Assembly: GCA_963920705.1 (NCBI GenBank)
Contig: OY987231.1
Span: 21,739,024-21,803,023, forward strand
Direction: 5' to 3'
Source: Odiellus spinosus
Taxonomy: Eukaryota > Arthropoda > Arachnida > Opiliones > Phalangiidae
DNA: 64,000 nt
Below, piece after piece: positions 36,006 to 48,442 of the stretch; within the stretch, counting starts at the first letter, position 1; the number at the start of each line of letters is the position of its first letter. Both the position numbers and the translations under genes were made by a program. The notes under the pieces are model-generated. The model was not told where the DNA came from, did not search any database, and was given only the letters and a program-made list of their open reading frames with translations.

Positions 36006-36150
36006 ACTTAACGATAATATTCATAGAAAAGGTAGAAATTTCTGCATTAAGTAGCGCGAAAGCAAAACATATCACGTGCTAGAATTCTCGAGAATCAACC
36101 GTAGACTCTACAAAAGCCACGTGACCATGTAGTAATGACGTAATATTGCG
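36006..36150 (+). repeat. Family T dispersed repeat, copy 3
   Basis: ACTTAACGATAATATTC, TAGCGCGAAAGC, ATATCACGTGCTAGAATTC, CCACGTGACCATGTAGTAAT and GACGTAATATTGCG match copy 2. An extra block, GTAGACTCTACAAAAG, lies between the two CACGTG sites. Confidence 0.87.
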
Positions 36151-38175
36151 GGGAATGTTTTATTTCAAAAAAAGGCGATTGTAAAATATGTATTTTTACT
36201 GTCTCGGTAATTTTTTCTATGATATATGTATTTATATTTTGAATCGCTTTTTAACTATCTGACTGAAAATGCTACTTTCATTTAGAGTTTTGGCATTTTC
36301 AGGGCTCCCACGTACAGGTCCCTAAAATACCTAAAACGCCCTACTTTTTTTTTTGAGGTCCCTAAACCACCATAAAATCGCGAAAGCTCTGACGACAAAA
36401 CTTTCAGAACCACATACCAATCATAATGCCTTGTTGTAAACTTGAAGCGTGATTTACCCGTGACAGTACCTAAATCAAACCGATTAAATGTAACTATTTT
36501 TCTAAAATCTTGTATCCATTTAAAAGATACTTTTAAGCTTGTTTTCCTAATATAAAAATGAGATTTATAAGGAAGGCTTTAAATTTAAAACTTTATAGAT
36601 GTTCTTAGCACATATTTTTACTCGCGAAGATATATACTTTACGTATATTTCCGCGCAATTTACGAGAGAACAAAGGTTTATAGGAAACTAGCCGACGTAG
36701 TGGTTATCGCCACTTTTATTTTCCTTCGTCAAGTATTAATGAAAACCGCGAGCGCTTACATTTCTGTCCAAGTACGGTTTACAAAATGGCCAAAACTGAG
36801 GCGGATTGATACGTAACGTTAAACTTAATAGTGGGGAAAATCTAGTTATTGCTTACTCGTGTTGAACAAGAGTATAGCACGTCCTACAACAAGTTCGTGG
36901 CGGACGATTGAATAAGATCTCTGCCGTTTTTTTAAATTCAAAAAGCGAGTAAATGTCGTGTTCCGCTTTTGTATTTAACCCAAACTTTAATATTTTATAA
37001 CCTTCGTTATAAAGTTAATGAATTTAATTGTAAATTTTCATTAATACTAATTAGAAGAAATGAATATAGTTTATTCAATATAAAGTTTGCTTCACGACAA
37101 CCAATTAAAATTTAGTCAGTTTGGAAGGTGCTCAAGGTTTAACGCAATTAATTAAACTCTTTGCATCTTGATTAAATTTTCAAACTGAAATGTAGGCTTA
37201 GCAAGATCTCGCGTTAATATCTATACATCATGCGTTTTCACAATCCATGTAAAACAAAATATATAACATTGTTTTATTTTCCCGAAACTTTGTTAAAAAC
37301 GTTAGTTTGTTTTTGCTTTCAAGTACTTTAAGAGTCTATTTAGATAGTTTGCTTTGAAATTAGAGTGTTCGTGGGTTTAACGTCATTCATTGATGGTGCG
37401 CGAATAATTTAGGAGGCTTCCATACGTTGTATAGAGAAATAAAAGAGGAAAAACGGAGTGCTAATCTTGTAGTCGTGGAAACAAAAGACGGCCGCGTTTT
37501 TGTAAAACCTCAGGCACGTCCGCGTGTACTACGTTTACACCGTACTAAGAATCATTTCGAAATATCAGCTGGTTCAAAGTTAGATCCCTCTCTAACTCCA
37601 AGTAACGAAGCGCTTCGATGGTGATAAAATGGTACCAATCCCTTTAAACGTTCTGAAAACCTTAAATGTTAGTGACCAACTAGAATTATTTCAAGTTTAG
37701 TGTTAACCAATGATAAAGGCATAGACCACGCTTTTTCAATGGTACTGGAATTGAAGGGGCCTATGGTTTAATGTACCGCTCTACTCTACAAATCATATAC
37801 AGTACAACAAAAATAAACGTCCCGGTAGAAATAAGAGAAAAGGAATACGAAGAAAAAACAAAATCTAAAAGAACGTCTTCATCTCCGCAAAGAAAATGAT
37901 CGCAACGCCGCTGTGGTCGTAATATTTTTACGATTCATAAAAACGAAAGTAATAAAAAAAAAGAGACGTATCCGAATAGAAAAAAAAAGTCGCAAAGAAT
38001 CGCGCCCGGAAAGAACCAAGCAAAAAAATGGTGAAAATAAAAATACCGGTATTGCTAGAAAAAAAAACTTTAGCAGCTTTATATGGTTTGTCGATTTTCT
38101 CAGCTTTTTTTATATATTTTACAAAAATAAAAGCAGTAAATACAAAGTCAGGTAGAACATAAACATAGTAACGTA
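36151..38175. other. No secure gene
   Basis: Open frames at 37427-37624 (65 codons, starts MYREIKEEKRSANLVVVETK) and 37913-38155 (lysine-rich, from A-rich DNA) have no recognisable family. A GCGGATTGATACGTAACG word at 36801 marks a dispersed repeat remnant. Confidence 0.45.
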
Positions 38176-38182
38176 ATTAAAA

Positions 38183-38521
38183 CAGAAGCCGATGAAACCC
38201 TCCTTTGAAGTCTATTACTCCCGGATCTTGTCTACCCCTCTCTGTATGGGTTCGTTTCAAAAAGCGCGATTCGTACGCCTCCTAACGGTAGATATTTTCG
38301 GAGCGGGAGTTCGTCGAGAGAATATCTCTAGCAGCCTTGGAGTTCGTCAAAAAAAAACGTCGGCGTTTGTGGAGAGAGAGAATTTCCAATTTTCCGTAGG
38401 CAGGGGGTATGAAGTAGGACCCCTCCGATCTCGTAAAATTGGGAATTTAACCCATACAGAGAGGAGCGCTATATCGAACATTAGAGTAGTAGACTTCAAA
38501 GGAGGGTTTCATCGGCTTCTG
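38183..38521 (+). mobile_element. Family A MITE, copy 6
   Basis: This complete copy is 339 bp long. The flanks ATTAAAA and ATTAAAT form a 7-bp duplication with one mismatch. A poly-A expansion lies in the core near 38348. Confidence 0.92.
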
Positions 38522-38528
38522 ATTAAAT

Positions 38529-39949
38529 ATATATATTTGTGATCTAGTTAGATGTCGAATATTAGGCATGAAATTAGATTGAAAAAGGTCGAAAAGGTTT
38601 TAATTTTGTTGCCTATAAATTGTGATATAAAATTCTTAATTATAAAGGGACTATTTCGCGATACTTGAGGTAAAAAGTTAATTACTTACCGTAACTAAAA
38701 TTAATATCGTATTTTTATATTTATAATTAATTGAATTTTAGGTCAAATTTATTCATTTCTTTTTTTGAATCGTCAGAAAATCCTAAAATTAGATAAACCA
38801 TTTAACTATAATTTCAAACTTACAAATAACTAACTAATAATTTTAACTAACGATTAATTTGAAATTTCTGCTGACTCGAATAAGATAAAGGCACTTTTTT
38901 TAAAAGTACAAAATAATAAATTATTTAAATTACACAAAATATTGAATAAAATAAATTTAATTACCATAATTAAAATATCCCTAAAATTATATTTATAATT
39001 ATTTGAATATTAGTAATACTTCGAAATGAGTTTTAATTTTAACTCTAAACAATTAATCTATTAAATCTATTTAAATTTAGAATTTCATCTCTCCTAATTC
39101 CAATTTTTTTCCACTTGCTACAATTTCACACTGTATTCTCCACCATTTTTCACACCATTGCCAAGTTATCGCGTTTTTTGACGCTGTTTTTTTTCCTCTT
39201 GCCTCTCTACAACGTCGAACGACAGTTTAGAGTTCGAAAACATAGTGTTCCCAATAATTTTGGTCGGCTATCATCTTCCGATAATATTGTTCGCCCGATA
39301 ACCCTTTTGCCGTTTTATATCGAGAAGCTAAAAAAACTCCAACAAAAACTATCAACATTAAGGAAATCGAAATAGTAATAAAAATAAAACTCAGACGGTG
39401 AGGGGTCGATTTAAACAACTCTTGGTTGAAAAAAAAAAAATCGCTGAAATGGGATGGGATCGAGGTTTGGCCTCGTTCGTATATCGTTTATTTAAAGCAT
39501 TGTTCACACTAAAGAAGAATTTAATAATCCTAGGTTTTCACGTTATTAAAGTCAGGCTTTCACGGAATTTCCACGAAATTCAAATGGAAATTGAGTAGCA
39601 TTTTCGATATTCTCGAAAATACGCGTGCGCTTTTAAAATACCAGCTAAATAATTATGTTTTATCATTGAGTATACGTTTATTAATGTAGATTAAGGGGTC
39701 ATCCGCGCATGATACATTTCGCAACTCTTAAACGGCGCCCCGTACGACAAAACGTCATAGAAGATTTTCGTCTTAAAATGAGAACCCACTGTAGCTCGGT
39801 CCTACCACCATTTTCGAAACACTCTGTATATATTGATAGAATATCGAACTGGTGTGAACACGGCTTTTGAGATCAACGTAAGGTTACGATTCATTCTTAG
39901 AAGATAGTAAAGAAGCCCTTACTTAAAACTGGCCATCTAGTATAGCGCC
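38529..39949. other. No gene seen
   Basis: This is strongly AT-rich. Overlapping frames near 39115-39598 are short and unrecognised. Confidence 0.55.
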
Positions 39950-40391
39950 TTAAAGGGAGAATGCAACCTAACAACAAGTGATTTTTTATCGATTCCTTAT
40001 TGTTTAAATAGGCCTAATCCACTATTTAAAAAATTTACAAACAAATATTAAACTAGAAATAAATTTAAAACTTACCCGGAAAATAGGCTTAGCGGGATTT
40101 ATGGAGGTCTTGATTTCCTCGCGTGTAAGGTCTAGCGACCAATCGCACGCGACTGTAAGTCTCATGGAGATCTCGCGTGAACGGCGGGCCTTCGCTCATT
40201 GGTCGCTAGACCTTACACGGACGCGATTCAGGATCTCCATGAATCCCGCTAAGCCTATTTTCAGGGTAAGTTTTAAATTTATTTCTAGTTTAATATTTGT
40301 ATTGTAAACTTTTTATCGATGGATTAGGCCTATTTAAACGATAAGGAATCGATAAAAAATCACTTGTAATTAGGTTGCATTCTACCTTTAA
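39950..40391. mobile_element. Family B MITE, most intact copy
   Basis: This 442-bp copy has TTAA on both sides. The outer TIR is about 70 bp (AGGGAGAATGCAACCTAACA and onward, mirrored at the right with one change, CATTCTACCT). Inner arms around AATAGGCTTAGCGGG and a central stem CATTGGTCGCTAGACC/GGTCTAGCGACCAATC make nearly the whole element self-complementary. No coding capacity is credible. Confidence 0.93.
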
Positions 40392-41723
40392 CTGACTTAT
40401 TTTTACTAATTTTTTATTTAACCTGTGCATTTAGTTTTGCTGCGCATTTAAAATTTTAAATGGCGTTCAATCATCTCCTAAAACGTAAATTAAAACTCCG
40501 GTCTCTTGTAAGAAGTGACTAATATAGAAAAAAACCTTTTTTTTTGGGGGGGGGGGGTTCAAATTGTAATCTACTTTGGCGGTGAAATAATGGTAAAATC
40601 GATACCGTTAATGCATTTAAGTGTAGGCGTTTTAGGATTGTACCGCTGTAATTCATTAGGAGGAGGGGTCGGCTTTTTATTTCTTTGTCCTAGGGCCAAA
40701 CCGGTAGTTAGAAAGAAAAGTATGCCTTTAGCTTTAATGGGAAGGAAGTAAGACTAAATGCGTTTCTGTACAAGTTTTTGTTGCCTTATACGCGTAATAT
40801 TGTGGAATAGGGCCGGCAATCGAGTGAAATTAACGGTTATTTGCGTTGCAAAAACCTTACGTTTTTTAATATATATAGTTGAAAAAATAATAAAAAAAAT
40901 TGTTTTATAAAGTTTGGACAGCGTGCATTAGCCTCTGATACCGTCTGGCTAGATATAATCTGTAATTTACCTTGGCATTTTACTCGGTAAAGTATCAGGG
41001 TAATGGTAATTTATGGTTTTTTCTGGTAAAATTACAGTAAAAGTGAAAAAATTGATAAAAAAGGTCTTAATTTAAAGGGTAAAAGAAAATTGAATCTACG
41101 TTAACCTGAGAAAAATATCAGCTCTTATTTTTAAGCATCTCCTAAATGTAATAGAAAATGTTTTAAAGATCGGACTTCGTTGTATGCTATATATCAAAGC
41201 ATGGAGCCCTTGTGTTTGAATCTTCAAATTCATCACCCGACGAATAGACGTCGTTAACCATATGACCCTAGAGAAACCATATATCATATATAACCAGGCT
41301 AAATACCTTTCATAGCGACCACAACTGTTCGAAACGGTGTTTTCTTACATTTAAAAAACATTAATTCAAGTCACTTTGCAGTATCAATACAAATTCAAAT
41401 GGCCAAGAATATATCATGAAAAATAGTTTTTGTTTCGTCAGAAATAAGAATTTTGAGAAATTTGAAAAATAAATTCCGCATTTAAAATAACAGAAATGAA
41501 ATGTTCATTGTCAAGTTACCTCTTTCTTTACCAATCTCCCAAAATTACTGTAGTTTTAGAAGACTATTCTTCGAATACTTTGCGGTTAAATTTCGTCCGC
41601 TTTGCTCTATCTCACATACCCTTCTAAAAATTGAATACCAAACTCTAGTGTTTCATTTTCGTTCGGAGATTAATTATCTATTAATCTGTTATTACGTATT
41701 TATATTACCTACACTGAAATAAA
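40392..41723. other. No gene seen
   Basis: It contains a T9-G12 junction at 40537-40557. Frames are 78 codons or fewer. Confidence 0.55.
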
Positions 41724-41729
41724 CGAATA

Positions 41730-42259
41730 CAGGGTGGCCACTTTTCCTATATTTCCTATTTTTTCCTATATTTTCACCTCCTTCCTATTTTCTCCTATAA
41801 TTTAATGGCAATTCCTATAATCTCCTATATTTCTACTCAAAATCTCTAGTTAAGGGTAAAGTTCTAAATCATACCGTCAGCTGTGGCTGTATAAGATTAT
41901 TTTAGCTTAACTGTACATTTTCCAGTTAAAATAGTCTGTAAAATTCCATACTATTTAAGCAATTGGATCATATTAATTCCACGTTTAAACCGGTGGCGAG
42001 AGTTGTGACGCGATAATAAACATGGTTCCTACTTTTAATTAATTATTTTCTTATTTTATCCTATATTTTCCACTTATTTCTTCCTATTTTATCATATATT
42101 TTCCACTTATTTTTTCCTATTTTATCATATATTTTCCACTTATTTTTTCCAATTTTATCCCATATTTTACATAAAATTCTTCCTATATTTTCCTATATTT
42201 CGTAAAGAAATTTCCTATATTTCCTATATAGTTTTTTCAAATTTTCAGTGGTCACCCTG
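41730..42259 (+). mobile_element. Family D element, copy 2, with 6-bp TSD
   Basis: CAGGGTGGCCACT and AGTGGTCACCCTG are the ends, flanked by the perfect 6-bp duplication CGAATA. The middle (GTCTGTAAAATTCCATACTA) closely matches copy 1. The element is about 67 bp longer because a CCTATTTTATCATATATTT unit is repeated at 42050-42165. Confidence 0.92.
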
Positions 42260-42265
42260 CGAATA

Positions 42266-43571
42266 TAGGTATATAAACATAACACATTTACTTATTACAA
42301 TGAAAAAACAACAATCATTATAAAAAAACCTTTCGAAAATCGGATAAATGTACAACATGTTATTTAACTGACGAATATAGACTATTTTTTTCAACTTTTT
42401 CGTTCTATCCTAACTCCAAATCGCGAATTTATTGTACATAACCGCCGAAAACATTTTGTTTTCTTTTTTTACATAGGGCCTAGTTGAAACCCATTACGTT
42501 ATACAGATATACTAAAAAGCGTATATAGAAAAAATGATCTGAAATCCGTATATACCGCGGCCTTTGCAATCCTGTCCAAATAGGCCCAACTTTTGTAAGA
42601 GTCTTTCAAATCATTAGATACGTTGGAATCTCTAGTCCCTTTATATCGAAACCCCTAGGGGTTTAGAGGGAAAATGGTATAGCCATCCCGCTAGTCCCGC
42701 TTCCCAAAGACACGTCAAAAAATATCAAAAAACGCCATTAGGTGATGCGCGCTTCTTTTTTTCCGTTACAAGCATCTTCCCTGCCTTTTTTCTCTCTTTC
42801 GCTCTCGAGCAACTCGTACACATACCGGGACCTTCAGGACATTCCTAGTTTCGATCGGATTCAACTTTATGAACTGCGCGCCGAATCCAGCTAGTCGTCA
42901 ACTATAAGACGCGAGCTATGCCTCTTCTACTTCCTCAAACTGCCAAAAATCCTCACCAAGGCCTAACGTGTACTTTCTATATACGTTCCCCTATACTGGC
43001 GGCGTTCTTCTTCCGTGTAATCTTTTCCACTTTGATTTGACAGCGCGTACAACACTACGCTATCCTTTATCTCTATAATTGTTTGACTGGAGATAAACGT
43101 GGTCAATGACTTTTTCAGTGTTGTAAAACCAATGTGGATTATAGAGTATATCGAGAATTTGGCGATCCCACGTTTTTTTTTTCCGGGAAACTTTATTTTT
43201 TTTTTTCGATTTTTGCTACACCATGGTTCAATATGACTATTCGCGCCTTTTTTAGTTCCTAGTGTAAACATGTTGTAACTCAATGTTCTATCGTGCTCAT
43301 CAAAGTAATAAGATTTTTAAACAATTTTGTGAAAAATCCCGAGGGCGGTTGATCACTCCACATAATTGTTGTACAAATCTGAATGTATGTGAGGTTAATT
43401 TGAAAATCTTATGTTAAATTTTATTTTAATTGACCATAAGATGCGGATCTTTTCTATTTGGGAATATTGTTTCATCCATGGAGAAATGAAAATTAGAGAC
43501 GTTAAACACAATCTTACTACCCAATAAAAGGGTTAGGTCTTGATCCTTTTCATTATTCAAAACCTTACTAC
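42266..43571. other. No gene seen
   Basis: Apart from the 16-bp palindrome at 42652, the sequence is unique. The 106-codon reverse frame at 42963-43283 is lysine-rich and unrecognised. Confidence 0.5.
42652..42667. repeat. Perfect 16-bp palindrome
   Basis: AAACCCCTAGGGGTTT is fully self-complementary and stands alone in unique sequence. Confidence 0.85.
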
Positions 43572-43578
43572 GATTAAG

Positions 43579-43915
43579 CAGAAGCCGATAAAACCCTCCT
43601 TGGAAGTCTTCTACTCCAATGTTCCATATAGCGCTCCTCTCTGTAGGGGTAAAATTCCCAATTTTACGAGTTAGAAGGGGTCCTACTTCATCCCCCCTGT
43701 CTACGGAAAATTGGACATTCTCTCTCTCCACAAACGACGACGTTTTTTGGACGAACTCCTAGGCTGCTAGAGATATTCGCTCGACGAGCTACCGCTCCGA
43801 AAACATCTACCGTTAGGAGGCGTACGAATCGCGCCTTTTGAGAATAACCCATACAGTGAGGGGTAGACAAGACCCGGGTGTAATAGACTTCAAAGGAGGG
43901 TTTCATCGGCTTCTG
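43579..43915 (-). mobile_element. Family A MITE, copy 7
   Basis: This complete 337-bp copy is in reverse orientation with a perfect 7-bp duplication GATTAAG. The left TIR has a few substitutions (GATAAAACCC and CCTTGG), while the right TIR is intact. Confidence 0.95.
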
Positions 43916-43922
43916 GATTAAG

Positions 43923-45323
43923 TTGATAAAACCCTCAAATTGTTTAAATAAATTCTATCTGGGAATTTTTAACATTAGATCATTATTTGGTTTTTGCCTA
44001 TTAATTACCGTAATTTTGGAAATTGGTAAATTACGTGGTAATTTACAGGTATTTACAAAATTATTTGTAATTTCTGTTATTGTTTTAAACGCGGAATTCC
44101 TCACCCAATCGCATAATTCCTTATTTCTGATATAAAACAGCACATTACAGTCACGAAAAATGATACGCTGTACCATTTGACTTTGCATTGATAGGCCAAA
44201 GTGACTTAGACACGAAACATTACATTAACATGTTCTTAACGATGCCAAACACGAATAACTACTTGTAAATTATTTTAAACGTTAAACTTTAGCCTTTTAT
44301 GCAATTTGTTCACTTTTAATTCAAAAATTTTGAAATTATAATTTTACGTTTTGATAAATTTACCAGAGAAAACCGTAAATAACTAGGGGGTAAATTACCG
44401 ATTTCGAACTCTATAGGTAAAAATAAAACCAATATTCCGGTAAAACTTTAGTTATGACACATTCGCGTTCAGATACTGAACTTCTCCCTATTGTAACGTG
44501 TACCATTCGTACCGCACGAACAAAGCCAATTTTACCAAAGTTTAGCCGGCTTTGTTTTCGAATCTCTTTATATCCTCTTTTCCTTTATTCCGGCCGTTAT
44601 CCAGTACTGATTCCTTTTGACATGATAGCTTGAAAAGGAGGATTTTTGTAGCACGGTTACCATATACAAATGGGTGATTTTTTTTTCCCTCTAACTCTCT
44701 TTTGTCGGGTTGAAATGACTATGGGGTTCTCTCGCTATAACTATCTGGCACGCTTCTTGGTGCCTTCACTCCCTCGTATCAACCACACCCTGGCTTTAAC
44801 ACACCCCCTAGCGGAGGGTGGGGCGGATAATGCACAGTTTTAAAGTATAGATACGGGCTGCTTTCTCTAGCGTTAGTATAGTTGATTCGTGTCGGAGTAA
44901 ATCCCGTCTTCGGCCACCACGTCAAGAGAAAAATATATATCGTTTATCGCAACATCGGAAAGGGACCAAAATCTCCGTATAAAACTATGGCTGTCAAGTT
45001 TGAAATTGTTCCTTTCCAAGTCTGCGCGAAATTATACTCGCAATCAGTTGAAATCTTCAGCGGGTATAATTCTTCTATTTTATTTCTACGTATTGTTTTA
45101 ATATAGATGTATAAGGAAACTTAGCTTTGTACGTAATGAATATTCGCATTGTTTCGGATAAAGTTCAGAAATGTGGAACAGAGAAAGAGAGAGAGAATAT
45201 GTTGGTTCGTTTTACGGAATTATTTAGAAAACAAACCAGGCGAGGATTTGTAAAGCACCACGCTGACGAGCTTTTTTTTTAAAGGCTAAGTCTAATTTTT
45301 TGTTACGTGGTATTGTAATAAAA
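43923..45323. other. No gene seen
   Basis: This is unique AT-rich sequence between family A copies 7 and 8, with a GA-rich patch near 45181-45198. Confidence 0.55.
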
Positions 45324-45330
45324 CTACTAC

Positions 45331-45654
45331 CAGAAGCCGATGAAACCCTCCTTTGAAGTCTATTACTCCCGGGTCTTTTCTACCCCTCTCTGTATGGGTT
45401 ATTCTCAAAAGGCGCGATTCGTACGCCTCCTAACGGTAGATGTTTTCGGAGCGGGAATATCTCTAGCAGCCTTGGAGTTCGTCCAAAAAACGTCGTCGTT
45501 CGTGGAGAGAGAGAATTTCCAATTTTCCGTAGACAGGGGGGATGAAGTAGGACCCCTTCTAACTCGTAAAATTGGGAATTTTACCCATACAGAGAGGAGC
45601 GCTATATGGAACATTGGAGTAGTAGACTTCAAAGGAGGGTTTCATCGGCTTCTG
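45331..45654 (+). mobile_element. Family A MITE, copy 8, 13-bp core deletion
   Basis: This 324-bp copy has a perfect 7-bp duplication CTACTAC. Relative to copy 4 it lacks 13 bp (AGCTCGTCGAGCG) in the core. The deleted segment contains a short palindrome and is bordered by GCG-type microhomology, which suggests slippage or a repair deletion. Confidence 0.95.
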
Positions 45655-45737
45655 CTACTACTGAGTTATAAGATTATTCCTAAATCAATTCATAAATAAA
45701 TAGCTAAGAATTTTTAACCTTGATTAAAGATAAGTCT

Positions 45738-45833
45738 ATTAACAATGAACACCCGTCTTAATAAAGATGAATAACAAAACTTAGCTTTCGTAAGCGTCCT
45801 TTAACGGCAAACAGTGCCAAAATAATTAACCAA
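45738..45833 (+). repeat. Family J end, copy 3
   Basis: TATTAACAATGAACACCCGTC continues through AAAGATGAATAACAAAAC to CCTTTAACGGCAAACAGTG. No inverted partner was found nearby. Confidence 0.82.
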
Positions 45834-48379
45834 CGAAACCACGAGTGTGTCTGCCTTTTCTATATCCATAGCCGAAACGTCTTCCGTATTATTTTTTTGT
45901 GAACTCTCATTGAGCTAAGTTGAAATCTCATGCTAGGATCAGAAGTTTCTGGAGACTTTTCCTTTAAAGAGGGTGGAAGGGGGAAGTCCTTTGAGTTGTT
46001 ATTTCACTGTAGTTTGCTTTCGCTTACGCGCCAATCCGACGAACGTTGTAATTACGTTAATTATAGCGCGCGTGCTAGAGTGTATATTATATTATGTAAT
46101 ATAATAATATATATCGGAGCTCGGCATTGTTTGACGATATACCTAAAACTCGCCAGCATGTTATATTTATATATACTTTAGGAGTTTTGTACAAGCTCAT
46201 CTTTACTACGAAACTATACCCGGTATTGAAATGTCTGTCATTTAAGCGCAATTTCCGCGGGGTCTCTTAAAGTTTCTGATATATATTGCGCGGAAAGACC
46301 AATTCTCCTAAAATTTACAAATACAACGCTTTTAACCCCGATTTTAAGTATTTGTTAAGTGTGTAGCGCGCTCCTCTCGTATATTTGCTAAGCTTGAACT
46401 TAAAATACGTTTAGGCTATTTGTAGTGTAGTCTCTAAATTTTGGCGTTATAACCCTAAATGTCGGCTTTACTTGGAACATGAATGTTCGGTGGCTGGAAC
46501 ACTTTTACAGGCGTTCATAATTATATAGTTATGCCATGAAAAGTCGTTTTTTTTTCGAGAAAATGTGTGTTAGGTTTAACAATTAATCTCTGTTGAGTTA
46601 TTAAATTTATATTTAATTTTGTTTTCGTCTAATCAATTGTAAATCATAACGCGTAACAATATTAGTAACTGTTTCTCGCGCGTCATGCGCTTACGAACCA
46701 TCGTGACTCCTTGTCACTGGATCCATTTTGTAGGAAATGAAACAGCCAAAAAATATTTATTTATTCAGGTGGCCTTAACACATCTACTGACGTTCAGTTA
46801 AAATTTGTTTTTCTCAAATCACGATTTAATTTAGAAAAAAAGGAGGCTAAAATGCGAAGTACATTTTGATGTCATTCGCGCCTATATTTTTAATTTAAAT
46901 ACGGTATTTAATTTGATTTTACGTTTCTCCTACGCGTTTCAAATTTGACATAATTGGTGGTTGAAAGACGTGTAAAGATGCGTAAATCTCAAAACGTGTT
47001 TATAAAAATAGTATAAATAATAGATTCCGTTGAAAATTATCTTGATTCAAACCTCAATTTTTAAAGCCATATCGTTTTAACAGCGGGGAAGAGATATAGT
47101 CTAGGATCTCCCTACTCTATAGAAGAGTCATTTCCTACGTCGATAAAAATGAAAATGTCTTTATCCTTTCGCGGAACTCGTGTAAAGTGTTAGGAAACTT
47201 AGCCCGAAGAATATAAGAGAGTTAGAAAGTGAGAGAGAAAGCTCTAGACATAGGGTGGGAAAACTAGAGAATGAGTCGACGATGGTTCTATTGAGAGAAA
47301 TTGCTTTTGATCCTTTTCATTGTTCCCGTCGTTCGCCTTTGGCCGCCCGCCCGTCCGCGTTTGTAAAATCGTAAAAACCTTTTACAACCCTCCTAGGAGC
47401 GATGTTGAAAGTCGGTGTAGCTCGTGAGCTCGAAACAATGCTAGAAGACCGTGGTATATACGCCTAGATATACCGATTTACAGCGTAAATCCGTAAGCCT
47501 TGGCCGCAATTTGATAGCCGCGTCAAACCGCAGGTGCACTCTAAAGCGCCTAATTACCAGGGCCGTAAAAGTTCGTACGCCTCGCTCGCGTTAGAATATA
47601 AGTCAACTCGTATAAAGATAAAGCCGGGCAAGCCCAGAGACCCGTTCCTCGTTGGTACAAATTAAAATTATCGCTTCTTTTTATTACAATTAAATCTGGA
47701 GGCTTCTTACCTCCGTCAGATATTTTGAATTAGGTTGAAATTACATCAAACGTAAACAATTAAGCGGTCGGGCCCCTCTTAATTTAAACATATATCTTAG
47801 AAGGGGGCTAGCTTTGAAAATATTGAAATTCCAACCTGAAATCGACTGTACGCGCCTTTAATATCGTGTTTATTTATGGAAAGGGGATTTACTTTTACGA
47901 TAACCTTATTTTATACCATAAGCAATATTTAACCTAGATTTAATGTAGTCTTTGTTTAAAGTGATACGAGCGTATATAAAGGTTTAAATGTATTTAACAC
48001 TCGCGTAAATACAAAGGATTCATTTTTTTATAGTTAGAGTTAATTAAAAATGAATGAAAGCATTGTTTTAAATTGCGATTTTAATCACGATTTAAATTAA
48101 GCGATTAAAAGCTCAAACACGTTGCTGCCGTTGTTTAATCAATCCTTATTAAGGTCTGTAATTATCTAGGAATACGAACAGGCATCCAATTAAGACGGAT
48201 TAACGGCAATGAGTGGTTTGGATGGTAGATATTTCGCGTTAATTGGGATTATGGATTAGTATTGATGGTTTTTATTTTAACCCACTTGATTTTCGATGAT
48301 AATTTCCCCAAAAGTTTCAAAATAATAGAGATTTTTGTCAAAACAAAATGTTTCATTTGCCAGTTCGGGTGAGAACATA
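45834..48379. other. No gene seen; includes a GC-richer patch
   Basis: The patch at 47330-47660 is rich in CG words but has no long frame. A segment related to the 90-bp tandem lies at 46440-46515. Confidence 0.5.
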
Positions 48380-48442
48380 TAACAATGATACGCATACCTT
48401 AATAGATAAGGATTTATCTATTAAGATAGGTATCCATTGTTA
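48380..48442. repeat. Minimal J palindrome
   Basis: This is a 63-bp near-perfect palindrome. TAACAATGATACGCATACC and TTAATAGATAA are mirrored by TTATCTATTAAGATAGGTAT and CCATTGTTA. The arms match the outer ends of family J, so two J ends appear fused with no interior. Confidence 0.85.

Noticed and set aside
37913-38155. Lysine/arginine-rich 80-codon frame
   Set aside because: The basic composition comes from A-rich DNA. There are no conserved residues or context.
47330-47660. GC-richer patch as a gene or CpG island
   Set aside because: It has no open frame of note and no recognised RNA or promoter motif; the composition shift alone is not enough.
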